Source: Zingiber officinale
Taxonomy: Eukaryota; Streptophyta; Magnoliopsida; Zingiberales; Zingiberaceae
Length of the DNA stretch: 64,000 nt
NCBI RefSeq assembly: GCF_018446385.1
Contig: NC_056001.1
Location: 8,674,672 to 8,738,671, forward strand
Direction of reading: 5' to 3'
Under the pieces are notes generated by a model. It had not been told where the DNA came from and ran no database searches. It saw nothing but the letters and a program-made list of their open reading frames with translations. Shown here in pieces: positions 11,164 through 22,711 of the stretch. The position numbers were made by a program, and so were the translations under genes. How positions within the stretch are numbered: the stretch's first letter is position 1; every line of letters starts with the position of its first letter.

Positions 11164-11173
11164 TATATAAATA
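11164..11173 (+). promoter_or_regulatory. TATA box, UGT copy 2
   Basis: TATATAAATA lies about 75-80 bp before the ATG and is the best TATA match among the four copies. Confidence 0.65.
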
Positions 11174-11244
11174 CAGTCGCAAATGCCACCGCCTCTTCGT
11201 CTTCATCTCCCTCGTCCAATCCTACATAAAAAGGTTCGAGATCA

Positions 11245-12675
11245 ATGGTGATGAAGCCGACAGTGGTGTTGTATCCACTGGCCGCCATGGGCCACGTGGT
11301 GCCCATTGTCCAACTAGCCAAGCTCTTCATTCGCCATGACTTCGACGCCGCCGTAGTCCTCATGCATTCCCACCTCAAGCACCCCTCCTTCGACCCCTTC
11401 ATCGCTGGCGTTTCCGCCACCCAACCTTCCATCACCTTCCACCAGCTCCCGCCGCCTACTGACTCCGTCGCCAACCCAGCAAGTCAACGATTAATTGACT
11501 CCGTGCGGCGGAACAACCCCCAGCTCCTCCAATTCATCTCTTCCTATCGCCGGGACTCCGACATACGTGCCGTTGTTCTAGACTCGTTCTGCGCAGACGC
11601 TCTAGACGTCACTGCTGAGCTCAGACTCCGCACCCACTTCTTCTTCTCTTCCGGTGCCTCCGATCTCGGCGTTTTCCTCTACCTCCCGACCATGCACGCT
11701 GCCATGGATGTCAGCTTCGGAGACCTCGGCGACGCGCCGCTTCACTACCCGGGGATGCCCCCTATCCCGGCCTCCCACATGCCCAGCCACATGATGGAAC
11801 GCGAAAACGAGATGTTTAAGAAGATGGTGCGCATGTTCGATCGTTTACCAGAGGCCGACGCCATCCTTATCAACTCGTTCGATCACTTCGAAGCAGAGGC
11901 CGTCGAGACTCTTCGAAGTGGGGTGTGCGTTCCGGGCCGTTGGATGCCGAGTGTCTACTGCGTCGGTCCGTTGGTCGTCGACGCGAGGGGAGGTATCGGA
12001 GAAAGAAAGGAGGAAAGGCCCGCGTGTTTGGAGTGGTTGGATGCGCAGCCACGCGGCAGCGTGATGTTCCTCTGTTTCGGAAGCATGGGTTCGTTCTCGG
12101 TGGATCAGCTGAAGCAGATTGCGACTGGCTTAGAAAGGAGCGGGCAGCGGTTCCTGTGGGTAGTCCGGGCTCCTCCTAGTGGTGAGGCAGTGAATGTGAT
12201 CCTGCATCCGTCGGAGCCGGACTTGGATGCTCTGCTGCCGGAGGGATTCTTGGAGCGGACCAAGCAGAGGGGGATGGTGGTGAAGTCGTGGGCGCCGCAG
12301 GTGGAGGTGCTGAATCATGCTGCGGTGGGGGGTTTCGTGACGCACTGCGGGTGGAACTCGACGCTGGAGGCGATCACCGCCGGGGTGGCGATGGTGGCGT
12401 GGCCGCTGTACGCGGAGCAGCGATTGAACAAGGTGTTTCTGGTGGATCAGATGAAATTGGCGGTGGCGATGGAGGGGTACGACAAAGAGATGGTGATGGC
12501 GGAGGAGGTGGAGACGAAGCTAAGATGGGTGATGGAGTCTGAGGGAGGGAGGGAATTGAGGGAGCGAGCGGCGGAGATGAAGACAAAGGCGGCGGACGCT
12601 ATGCGTGAAGGGGGGTCGTCGCAACTGGCTATGCTGGAAGTGATTGCTAAAGACCTCGAAAAGATCAACTCATGA
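11245..12675 (+). CDS. UDP-glycosyltransferase, UGT88-like (copy 2, 476 aa)
   Basis: Single-exon paralogue of copy 1 with the same two-domain GT-B layout. Catalytic His17 (AAMGHVVP) and Asp113 (VVLDSFCADAL) are present. The PSPG box spans residues 349-392 with the ordinary Gly in AVGGFVTHCGW and ends in Gln392. The start reads M-V-M-K. The first ATG is chosen because it aligns with the start of copies 1 and 4. This copy combines a good TATA box, an intact ocs-like element and a complete PSPG box, so it is the least compromised of the four. It lies 1.3 kb ahead of copy 3, the tightest pair in the cluster. The acceptor is unknown; flavonoid or other phenolic aglycones would be usual for the UGT88 group. 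Confidence 0.93.
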   Translation: MVMKPTVVLYPLAAMGHVVPIVQLAKLFIRHDFDAAVVLMHSHLKHPSFDPFIAGVSATQPSITFHQLPPPTDSVANPASQRLIDSVRRNNPQLLQFISSYRRDSDIRAVVLDSFCADALDVTAELRLRTHFFFSSGASDLGVFLYLPTMHAAMDVSFGDLGDAPLHYPGMPPIPASHMPSHMMERENEMFKKMVRMFDRLPEADAILINSFDHFEAEAVETLRSGVCVPGRWMPSVYCVGPLVVDARGGIGERKEERPACLEWLDAQPRGSVMFLCFGSMGSFSVDQLKQIATGLERSGQRFLWVVRAPPSGEAVNVILHPSEPDLDALLPEGFLERTKQRGMVVKSWAPQVEVLNHAAVGGFVTHCGWNSTLEAITAGVAMVAWPLYAEQRLNKVFLVDQMKLAVAMEGYDKEMVMAEEVETKLRWVMESEGGRELRERAAEMKTKAADAMREGGSSQLAMLEVIAKDLEKINS

Positions 12676-12677
12676 GA

Positions 12678-13645
12678 TAATATCATGGCGATATTCTCCG
12701 TTTCCAGAATTTTTTTTTCAATCTATACTTTTAGAAATAATAATAATAATAATAATAAATGACTCACTAACCCAAAATGTTTCTCACTGCTTTACAGCCG
12801 AATAAAGAAAATAAACATGATGGCCTAACAATATTCTAAATGTAACGATTTTATTCTCCGAAGATTTGATATCTGCTCTTATGTAATAATTTATTATCTG
12901 TACTTTTATGGTGACGGTAGAAGGTTATAATATAGGTGATTATTAGTTATTAATATAGATGAAAATATATTTTATATCGCAATCATCGTACCATCCAAGG
13001 AGACTGACAACCTCTCTCATGGTCCTTATTGTTAATCAAGTATGTCAAAAATAACGACTTATTAATACTATAGGAGTTGTATTTTCAGTCAAGTTTAGCA
13101 CAATATCTTAAACATGTCTCTAAAAGAACCGCTAAACCTTTTAAATTCATATAAAAATACTGCACGACGTTAGATCGAATGCAAAGTCCTTACGTTACAT
13201 GATCACTCGGTTAGCAATTGATTAAAAAAGACTTTAAAACTTACAGATATAAAAATATATTAATAAATCAGGAAAATATGATGTTCTAAGATTTTTTAAT
13301 GGTCTGTCAGGCCACGACAGACTGTCGAAAATAATAATAGCTCATTAATCTGATTATGTTACCTGAGTTGGACCTTTTCAAGTAAACTATTCGATAGATA
13401 AAAAGGAAGATTCTTTTTGGAAAAAAAATACATGTAATAAATTGAAATAAAATGGCATGATATTTTGATGATAAATAAAAAAGATCGTTTTTTTATGATT
13501 TCAAAAAAATATCAGTCCTTTTAACTTTTCGATAATTTTTGTTGACCAAAATCTAACCAGATATTACTAAAATATCCATATGTACACTTACATATATTAA
13601 TTCTAACGGGCCATATTCTGATAATTTAACATTACCTTTAACTTT
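12678..13645. other. AT-rich spacer between UGT copies 2 and 3
   Basis: Only the first 50 bases (shared UGT 3' flank) and a short AAT microsatellite near 12737-12758 can be named. Confidence 0.5.
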
Positions 13646-13775
13646 TATCCTTAATTATTTGATTAAAATATGGTTCTTGGGGCCTAATCCATTACTTAAA
13701 TTTAATATGATATATCTTTTAAACCCATTAAAATATATAAAATTCCAATATGAGATTGTTGACTAATTGTTTCCG

Positions 13776-13795
13776 CGACGTCACTGCTTACGTTC
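13776..13795 (+). promoter_or_regulatory. ocs/as-1-like element, UGT copy 3
   Basis: CGACGTCACTGCTTACGTTC differs from the copies 1 and 2 element at two positions, and both ACGT cores are kept. It lies about 190-206 bp before the ATG. Confidence 0.55.
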
Positions 13796-13916
13796 AAATA
13801 GGTAAAAAAATTCAACTTCGACCCTTCTTTGTTCAGCTTTCCTGCTGCATGCCGTCACGCATTGGACTAGTAAACGATTGGATCACGCGTGACCCAGCCC
13901 GGCGGCAACATTCGAC

Positions 13917-13926
13917 TATATCAATA
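13917..13926 (+). promoter_or_regulatory. Degraded TATA box, UGT copy 3
   Basis: TATATCAATA stands where copy 2 has TATATAAATA; the A-to-C change spoils the core. Confidence 0.45.
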
Positions 13927-13981
13927 CCGTCGCGAATACCACTGTTTAAGGTAAAAAAAACAGAGTTCAAGATCAACGGCG

Positions 13982-15409
13982 ATGAAGCCGACAGTGGTGC
14001 TGTATCCAGTTGCCGGCATGGGCCACGTGGTGCCCATGGTCGAGTTGGCCAAGCTCTTCGCCCTCCACGACTTCGCAGTCGCCGTCGTCCTCATGCACTC
14101 GCCCACAAAGCACCCCTCCTTCGACCCCTTCGTCGCCCGAGTTTCCGCCTCCCACCCTTCCATCTCCTTCCACCAGCTCCCGCCTCCGGCGGAGTCCGTC
14201 GACGACCCTTCTGGTAAATTATTCTTTGACTCCATCCGGGAGAACAATCCCCAGTTCCTCCAATTCCTCTCTTCCTACCGCCAGGAATCCGACGTCCGCG
14301 CCGTCGTCCTCGACTTCTTCTGCACAGACGCGCTCGAAGTCACCGCCGAGCTCCGACTCCGAACACACTTCTTCTTTTCATCCGGTGCCTCTGACCTCGC
14401 CGTGTTTATCTACCTCCCGACCATGATCGCCGCAACGGACGTCAGCTTCGGAGACCTCGGCGACGCGCCGCTTCACTTCCCGGGGATATCCCCCATCCCT
14501 GCCTCCCACATGCCCGGTCATTTGCTTAACCGCGAAAGCGTGATGTTTGAGAAGATCGTGCACGTGTGCCGACGCCTACCCGACGCAGACGCTATTCTTA
14601 TCAACTCCTTCGACCTCCTCGAATCAGAGGCCCTCGAGACTCTTCGAAGTGGCGCGTGCGTTCCGGGCCGTCGGATGCCGAGTGTCTACTGCGTCGGTCC
14701 GTTGGTCGTCGACGCGAGAGGAGATATCGGAGAAAGAAAGGAGGAAAGGCCCGCGTGTTTGGAGTGGTTGGATGCGCAGCCACGCGGCAGCGTGATTTTC
14801 CTCTGTTTCGGGAGCATGGGTTCGTTCTCGGTGGATCAGCTGGAGCAGATTGCTACTGGCTTAGAAAGGAGCGGGCAGCGGTTCCTGTGGGTAATCCGGG
14901 CTCCTCCTAGTGGTGAGGGAGTAAATTTGATCCTGCCTCCGTCGGAGCCGGACTTGGATGCTCTGCTGCCGGAGGGATTCTTGGAGCGGACCAAGCAGAG
15001 GGGGATCGTGGTGAAGTCGTGGGCGCCACAGGTGGAGGTGTTGAATCATGCTGCGGTGGGGGGCTTCGTGACGCACTGCGGGTGGAACTCGGTGCTGGAG
15101 GCGATCACCGCCGGGGTGGCGATGGTGGCGTGGCCGCTGTACGCGGAGCAGCGATTGAACAAGGTGTTTCTGGTGGATCAGATGAAGTTGGCGGTGGCGA
15201 TGGAGGGGTACGACAGAGAGATGGTGACGGCGGAGGAGGTGGAGACGAAGCTAAGGTGGGTGATAGAATCGGAGGGAGGGAAGGAATTGAGGGAGCGGTC
15301 GGCGGCGATGAAGGAAAAGGCGGCGGAGGCGAGGCGTGAAGGGGGGTCGTCTCAACTGGCTATGCTGAAAGTGATTGCTAGAGACCTTGAAGAGTACAAG
15401 TCAAATTAG
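13982..15409 (+). CDS. UDP-glycosyltransferase, UGT88-like (copy 3, 475 aa)
   Basis: Single-exon paralogue, very close to copy 1. His15 (GMGHVVP) and Asp111 (VVLDFFCTDAL) are the catalytic pair. The PSPG box is at residues 347-390 with AVGGFVTHCGW and a terminal Gln390. The start has shifted: the position of the ATG in the other copies reads ACG here (atcaACGGCGATGAAG), so translation must begin two codons later at 13982. The N-terminus lost is only two residues and should not harm the fold. With the weakened TATA box, this suggests lower or altered expression (inference). The C-terminus, LEEYKSN, is slightly longer than that of copy 1. Confidence 0.92.
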   Translation: MKPTVVLYPVAGMGHVVPMVELAKLFALHDFAVAVVLMHSPTKHPSFDPFVARVSASHPSISFHQLPPPAESVDDPSGKLFFDSIRENNPQFLQFLSSYRQESDVRAVVLDFFCTDALEVTAELRLRTHFFFSSGASDLAVFIYLPTMIAATDVSFGDLGDAPLHFPGISPIPASHMPGHLLNRESVMFEKIVHVCRRLPDADAILINSFDLLESEALETLRSGACVPGRRMPSVYCVGPLVVDARGDIGERKEERPACLEWLDAQPRGSVIFLCFGSMGSFSVDQLEQIATGLERSGQRFLWVIRAPPSGEGVNLILPPSEPDLDALLPEGFLERTKQRGIVVKSWAPQVEVLNHAAVGGFVTHCGWNSVLEAITAGVAMVAWPLYAEQRLNKVFLVDQMKLAVAMEGYDREMVTAEEVETKLRWVIESEGGKELRERSAAMKEKAAEARREGGSSQLAMLKVIARDLEEYKSN

Positions 15410-15898
15410 CTTTGACGACTGAGATGATATCTTGGCGATATTCTCTTTTTTTTTTTTCCATTTTTTTTATAATATATCCTTTAATAGCATTTATAAACCT
15501 TTATTTTCGTATTAGTGTTCTTAAAACGGGTCTAATATAAGGGTATCTCCTGGGTTTTAAAATTAACTATCACTTGAGTTTCATTTCTTTAAATATTATA
15601 GGTTATTTTATTATTTAAAATTGTTAGTTACTTGATTTATTATTGAATTTAATAATTCAAATTTATTTATTTATTATTTTATTTATTATTTATTTAAATA
15701 AGAGTTTTATTAATGAATATGGTTCATAAACATTATTCACAAACGTTAACGAGTTGAACACATGTTTGTTCAAGTTTATTTATTTAGTTTAACGAATAAT
15801 TTAAACTTATTTATTTAATTAATATGGTGTATATTGAAAGAACATAAACAAATTTTTATCAAGTTCAATATCAAGTTCGTTCATAATCGCTTAGTTCA
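15410..15898. other. AT-rich spacer
   Basis: Shared UGT 3' flank, then AT-rich DNA with runs such as tttatttatttattatttta. No feature recognised. Confidence 0.5.
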
Positions 15899-16453
15899 TT
15901 GTATCTCCAATGTAAGAATTATGAGAGATTTATAAAATTAAAAAAATTAAATAAAAAATCTTAAATCATTGTATAGGCGAGGTTTGAAATTTGTAGTCTA
16001 AGAATAGTAGTGAAAACTCAAATTTATTTTTTTCCCCTCAAAATTGATGCAATACGTATGAAATCATACAACTCATGCTATAAATTGGTTTACAAAATAT
16101 TTAATTGGTAATCTTGGTGGCTAAAAATGAATTTATCTAACTAAAAATTAATTAAGTTAATTAAAAAATAATTAAGTATTATTAATAAAAATTAATTAAG
16201 TATTATTTTAGAAAATTAAATATAAAAATAGGTAGAAAGAATATAATTGACCCATAAAATATAATATTACCCTAAAAATTAGATATAATGACCCTAAAAA
16301 TTATTAAAAAAATTTGTTGGCTAGAATCTAGCTATTTAACATTGTCCAAATTTTATTTAGAGTTCTAATCATTCTAGATGTTTTAATAAACTTTTATATT
16401 ATTAATATGGTATATTAGGATCATAATAAAAATTTATTTAGAGTTCTAATGTT
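15899..16453 (-). mobile_element. Second, broken copy of the Tourist-like MITE, with an insertion
   Basis: The segment 15899-16100 matches the reverse complement of the right two-thirds of the MITE at 7380-7694 (gtatctccaatgtaag, then tcatacaactcatgctat). The segment 16345-16453 matches the rest (atggtatattaggatcat, then tttagagttctaat). About 240 bp of AT-rich sequence separates them, so something inserted or the middle was rearranged. The far TIR is lost. Confidence 0.6.
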
Positions 16454-16639
16454 GCTTGTTTCGTCTGGTTTTTATTACATGTATCAATTCTGTCAAGTAA
16501 AGATAAGAATTCGATGAATGAAAAAATGTCATAACAAAATCTACACTTGAATCTAAACATAAAGTTAGCTCTTTACTAAATGTTGTTGTTGTTCCTAATC
16601 CTTCATTTTATTACTCCTTTCTCACCCTTCTCCCATCAC

Positions 16640-16850
16640 GGTGGTAAAAATTGAATATGTTCACTCTCAGTATTTCCGTCAATCCGTTACAAGGTCAATA
16701 TGGAAAAGGTAAATCATGAGCAGTTACTAACCTTTGAAATAGTGACTAGCACATAAAGGAGGTGTTTTCCTCGACTTTTGCAAAGATTCAGACCTCAGAT
16801 CTCATGATGGCAACACCTCATGTGCTAACCACTAGACTGTCCCAAGAGGA
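16640..16850 (-). mobile_element. tRNA-derived SINE-like repeat, copy 2
   Basis: On the minus strand it begins with a tRNA-like head: tctagtggttagcacatgag resembles a pol III A box, and gaggtctgaatctttg is a weak B box. A body and AT-rich tail follow. The decayed copy at 10480-10700 supports a dispersed repeat family. No target duplication was resolved. Confidence 0.55.
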
Positions 16851-17636
16851 CAAATCACAGTGCAATGTAAAGTTGTGCAACACAATGTTAGATGGGGTGC
16901 TTACTGCAAGTTTGGTAAGACAAGACTCCTATGCAATGAGAGTTATATTCTCGCAGTATTCAAATCATTCGTCCAAAAATCATTTTGGATCATTCGTCAG
17001 GATTTATTTGTACTTTATAAATTTATCTTAGTATTTAATGGAAAAATTTTATAGGATAAATTGATCATTTTTAAGATTAGTTAGATTCAAATAATTAAAT
17101 ACCTGAATTAATAGGAAAATTATCCACGATTAGTTGAGATGGTCGATGACTCTATAAATTTTGTGATAGAAGTGGATAGAAATTTTACGTATTTAATACT
17201 GTCTAGAGGTTGAGAGAGTATCGGAGCTACCTCTAAGGGAGTACTCTAGAAATTATTATTTCTAATAAAATCAATCTCAAACGATTATATTTTTTTCCTT
17301 TATGTTTTTGCAAAATTATGATCAATAAATTTCTTTTTTACAAATGAAACCAAACTGAACAAAATGATGGAGAAGGTTCTTCGTACCAAATAATTCCCTC
17401 CTTCCCTAATGATAAACTCAAACAAGCCTTTTGCTATTGTGCGGTCAAAGATATCTGATGCATAGGCAAGTAAGAATGGAGCCCTTAACTACTCAAAATA
17501 TATATAACCTCCAAACTAATTTAGACATTGGAGTGATCTCGCCAGATAACTTTGGAGCATAGACGTCATTGTTCTTTATATTAGGATGGATTTCTGTCGC
17601 CACATCATCGTGATCAGATTTTCAATCTGGAATAAA

Positions 17637-17877
17637 ATGAGGTCGTCTACGGGAACGTGAGAAGAGACGTTAAACGAATACTCCAATGATTTTCCCCGAC
17701 TGTCCAACTGAAAGATATCCACCGTGCAGATCTGATATTTTCTCACCATTCAGATTTTGAAGTTAAAAATCCTAATTTTCCATAGTCTGATCAGGAGGTA
17801 AAGGATTTTTTGTTCTATATTTTTTAATTTCTTGATCCTGGTTTCCCTTTCGAATGCCTACCATGATGGTTGGCGAC
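17637..17877 (+). repeat. Left copy of the direct repeat flanking the copia element
   Basis: The 217 bp at 17661-17877, ending ggttggcgac, return at 22720-22936 with about four mismatches. The preceding tgaggt also matches, after a small gap. It abuts the left LTR exactly. Confidence 0.85.
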
Positions 17878-18143
17878 TGTTGACATATCCACCTTATTGG
17901 CTGCATGATTAACCGTTAGTTCACTTGTATTAATGTTGAAGAATCTCTTTATGCTTGTTTTCAATTAGTTTGTCCGTCCCGATACTTAGGGAACTCGAAA
18001 GGTCATTTTGTAATAAGGTTAAATAGGTTACCAGGCTCTCTGTGGGGTGTAGAGGAAAAATTTCTCCATTTGAAGAACTTTTCAAGCTTATCAGTTAGTT
18101 TTTGGTCTTGTGAGTTATCCAAATACCATAACAAAACTTAACA
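17878..18143 (+). repeat. 5' LTR of the copia element
   Basis: Starts TGTTGACATATCC and ends AAAACTTAACA. The primer-binding site starts at 18144. Confidence 0.92.
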
Positions 18144-21100
18144 TGGTATCAGAGCTCCTCGATTCCTAATACCTATGCTTTCCCTTATTTGATCAGTTTT
18201 CTTCAAATATTTCCACATTTTTTCCAAAATGTCTTTCAACAAAGGCCCACCTATTCTGGATGGAAAGAATTATTTCTCATGGATCATCAAGATCGAGTCG
18301 TACATGCGTGCTCAGGACTTGTGATATACAGTAGAAGAAGAAGACCTACCAGTACCCGGAGAAGATGCAAGGGAGGATGAAAAACTTCGCTACAAAAATC
18401 ACACCATCAACAAACACAAAGCTGCTTCTCTTCTGCATGATGCTCTAACTGAGAGCATATTTACCAAAATTGCAAACTGCAACACACCAAAGAAGATATT
18501 TGATCGTTTGAAGGCCATTCATGAAGGTGGTGATCAGATTCGGAAAATCCATATTCGAAACCGTATCTCAGATTTTGAAGCAAATCGGATGAGTTACAAG
18601 GAGACTGTTCAAGATTACTATGACCGCACAATCGAAATAGTAAATGAGATCCGAGCTCTTGGTGGGGAATTACCTGAAGAAAAGGTTGTAGAAAAGGCGA
18701 CTATGAGTCTCCCGAATAAATTTGAGGCAAAGTTGTGCGCTTTAGAAGAAACTGACAAACTGAAACAAATCACTTTTCTAGAACTTATCAGTGCTTTGCA
18801 AGCTTCTGAAAAACGAATGCAAATCAGACCCCCAGAGGTGGAGGGTGTGCACGAGAAAACCGAAGTCTTATTATCTGCAGAAAATCTTGATCTCAGTAAT
18901 TTAGCAATAAGCAGAGGAGCATCAAATCTGCAGGCTCCAAGCCAGGGAGGTTATGTGCAGCAAAATCCACTGAAAAAAGGGGGAAATGGTAAAGAAATCT
19001 ACGAACCTTGCCCCCACTGTAAGAAGACAAACCACCGAGCTCAATTCTGTTTCTACCATCCTAAAGCTATTTGCAAAAGCTGTGGGGAAACAGGGCATGT
19101 TGAAAGAGTCTGTATACACAAAAATAGGGCAAAAGAACACGCAAATTTGGTGGATTTTTCTTTGTTTGACGAAGAATGCAACTTAGAAATAGCATTCTGC
19201 ACTGAAACCTCACCTGATTCTGTGGAAATAACATACTCTATTGATGAAACTACCACACAATCGATAAAAGGTTGGATTCTTGACAGTGGGTGTTCTCACC
19301 ACATGTGTTGTGACAGAACGTTACTCTTCAATTTTAGAACTCAAAAAGGAAGAGCTGTGAGGTCAGCTACAGGGCACACCACTCCAGTACTGGGTGTTGG
19401 CAGCATATACTTATCTAGAGGGAAGAAGCCCATGATTGTGGAAGATGTTTACTATGCACCTGGTTTAACCCAAAATCTGTTAAGTTTTGGGCAAATCCTG
19501 AGACAAAAAATAGAAATCTTGGTTCGAGGACTTCACCTTTACATCACAGACCCAAGAAATCACTCAGTTCTTCATGGTGAGCTACAACAAAAGAATTTTT
19601 TTATCTTCAACACTCATCCGGTTCAACCTGCAGAAGTTTCAATGGTATTTTCTGCAGAATCTCAACTCTGGCACAGCCGTCTTGGTCACTATGGAATAAA
19701 AAATCTGAGATTATTAAAAAAAAATGGGATGGCCAAGGATGTTCCAGACATTGAATTCGTGGAAAATTGCTGCCCAACGTGTCAAAAAGGGAAGCAGACC
19801 AGACTTCCATTCAAACAAAATTTTTCAAGAGCCAAGAATAAATTGGATTTGATTCATACTGACATCTGTGGTCCAATTAAAGAAGAATCTTGGAGTGGAA
19901 GTAAGTATTTTATTAGCTTTATTGATGATTTCACACGATACTGTTGGATATATTTCATGAAGAACAAATCGGAGACATTCAATGTATTCAAAACTTTTCA
20001 AGCTTCTGCAGAAAGGCAAGCTGAAAGGAAGATAAAGGCATTGCGGTCTGATAATGGCGGTGAGTACATCTCCACCATACTCCACAACTATTGCAAATTA
20101 GAAGGTATCACTCATCTTTACACTGCTCCATACACACCAGGCAAAATGGCATTAGTGAGAGGAAAAATAGGACGATCATCGAGATGACAAGGTGCTTGAT
20201 GTTTGAAAAAAATCTGTCCAAAAAATGTTGGGCTGAAGCTGCTTCCACTGCTGTGTACTTGTTGAATTCTTTACCTTCAAAGGTATTGAATGGAGTAACA
20301 ACTTATGAAATGTGGCATAATGAAAAATTATCTTTGAATCACTTACGTGTTTATGGCAGTATTTGCCATGTGCATGTTCCTGATGAGAAAAGAACCAAAC
20401 TAGATGAGAAGTCTAAAATTGGGATTCTTGTTGGGTACTGCTCTGGGATAAGGGGGTATCGGGTGTTTGATCCAGTTGGGGGAAAAATCATCATTAGTAG
20501 AGATATAATTTTTGAGGAGGACAAAGAGTGAGATTGGATTGGAAATGGTATTAGAAATTCTAATGTTATATTTTTTAATGCTCTGTCTAAAACAGATCAA
20601 GAGGCGACAAAGGAGCAAACCACTCCCTCCTGGGCAATGACGAATGAACAGGTGATCACACCATCTGCTCCAGAAATTGTTCAAAATGAAGATCAAGGAG
20701 AAAATGGTGCAAACTCTGATCTCCACGATGCAGAATCAACACCAGAAAATATTGAAAACGAAATTCCTGATCAGAATTCGGATGGTGAAAATGATTCAGC
20801 TACCCCTATAAGAAAAACCCGAAGCCTGGCTGACATATATGCCCAAACTAATGTGGCTCAATTGGATGTAGATCCATCCACCTTTTTTGAAGCAGCAAAG
20901 GATGAAAAATGGTGGCTTGCCATGAGAGAAGAATTAAAATCTATCGAGCAAAATAATACACGGGAGCTTGTGAACTGACCAGCTGGAAGAAGTGTTGTAG
21001 GAGTAAAATCGATTTACAAAACTAAGAGAAATTCAGATGGGAGTATTAACAAGTTTAAAGCTAGACTTGTGGCAAAAGGATACTCTCATAAACAAGGGAT

Positions 21101-22445
21101 CGACTACAATGAAGTATATGCACCAGTGGCAAGGATGGACACAATCAAGATGATCTTAGCCTTGGCAGCAGTCCAAGATTGGGAGGTACATCATATGGAC
21201 GTCAAGACGGCATTTTTGAATGGAGTATTGGAGGAAGAAGTATATATATACCAACCAGAAGGATTTATAGTTAATGGACAAGAGAACAAAGTTTACCGTC
21301 TGAAGAAAGCCTTATATGGCCTAAAACAGGCGCCACGCGCATGGAATGACTGCATTGATAGATATCTGACAGCAAGTGGCTTCACTCGAAGCTATGCCGA
21401 TTACTCGCTGTATGTGAAAAGAAGTGAAAACCAGGTTTTGTTGGTCTCTGTTTACGTTGACGATTTGCTTATTACTGCCAACAACCCGTCTCTAATTACA
21501 AGTTTTAAAGATTCAGTCATGAAGGAGTTCCAGATGACAGATTTGGGTTTAATGACATATTTTTTGGGAATGGAAGTTCATCAAAAGAAGGGAGTTGGAA
21601 CCTTTGTAGGACAAACCAAGTACTGCATGGATCTACTGCATAAATACGGGATGAATGAAGCCAACCCAGTTGTTTGTCCTACTGACTACAAAGGAGCAAT
21701 AACCTCTATTACAGGAAGAGAAAAACCTGATGCTGCTATTTATAGAGGTATTGTGGGAAGTTTGATATATCTATCCCATACCAGACCTGATCTAAGTTTT
21801 CTGGTGAATCTTCTCTCACGCTACATGAGTCAACCAACTTCAGCACATTTGGCAGCTGCTAAACGAGCCCTTAGGTATGTGAAAGGCACAATGGACTTGG
21901 GCCTGTTCTTCCCTGCAACAGGCGACAACGAAAGCTTCACAAATTTGGAAGGATACTCGGACAGTGATTATGCCGGGGCAGAGGATGCAAAAAGTACTTC
22001 TGGTTATATCTTTTACCTCAACAAAGCTCCTTTCTCCTGGAGCACAAAGAAACAAGATGTTGTGGCACAATCAACGGCGGAAGCGGAATACATTGCTGCA
22101 GCTCTCGCTAGAAATCAATGTACATGGATACGACAATTGCTATCAGACATTGGGTTCACACCAGAAGCAGCAACACCTTTGATGATTGACAACCAAGCTG
22201 CCATAGCAATTGCAAAGGATCCTACTCACTTTAGTCGAGCAAAACATATCAAAGTTTGTTACCATGCACTTCGTGAAGCCGTCAAAGACAAAGAAATTCA
22301 GCTCATACATGTCCCTACCGAAAATCAAAAGGCTGATATGCTGACCAAAGTACTTCGGAAAACCTTGTTTATTCATCATCGAGACAGGATTGGTCTAAAA
22401 TCACTAAGGTTCCTAAATGCAACCAAATCTGGAGGATAGGGGGAG

Positions 22446-22711
22446 TGTTGACATATCCACCTTATTGGCTGCATGATTAACCGTTAGTTCACTTGCATTA
22501 ATGTTGAAGAATCTCTTTATGCTTGTTTTCAATTAGTTTGTCCGTCCCGATACTTAGGGAACTCGAAAGGTCATTTTGTAATAAGGTTAAATAGGTTACC
22601 AGTCTCTCTGTGGGGTGTAGAGGAAAAAATTCTCCATTTGAAGAACTTTTCAAGCTTATCAGTTAGTTTTTGGTCTTGTGAGTTATCCAAATACCATAAC
22701 AAAACTTAACA
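22446..22711 (+). repeat. 3' LTR of the copia element
   Basis: Same 266-bp length as the 5' LTR with about three mismatches. The polypurine tract lies just before 22446. Confidence 0.92.

Larger units (their letters stand above)
10857..11244 (+). promoter_or_regulatory. Promoter block of UGT copy 2
   Basis: About 390 bp that aligns with the DNA ahead of copy 3 (13646-13981) and in part copy 4 (from about 24640), starting at the phrase attatttgattagaaatatgg. It carries the ocs-like element at 11013 and the TATA box at 11164. Confidence 0.6.
17878..22711 (+). mobile_element. Ty1/copia LTR retrotransposon (young, broken)
   Basis: The element is 4.8 kb. LTRs at 17878-18143 and 22446-22711 (266 bp each, TGTTGACATA to CTTAACA) differ at about three sites, near 1.1%. 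At usual plant rates that is roughly half a million years. A tRNA-Met primer site (TGGTATCAGAGC) follows the left LTR, and a purine tract (ggatagggggag) precedes the right one. Domains run in copia order: gag with a CX2CX4HX4C zinc knuckle (about 19.06 kb), protease (DSGCSHHM), integrase (about 19.7-20.4 kb), reverse transcriptase (YVDDLLI, about 21.45 kb) and RNase H (GYSDSDYAG, about 21.95 kb). The coding region has about four breaks, so it is a fossil. The lineage within copia is not resolved. Confidence 0.93.
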
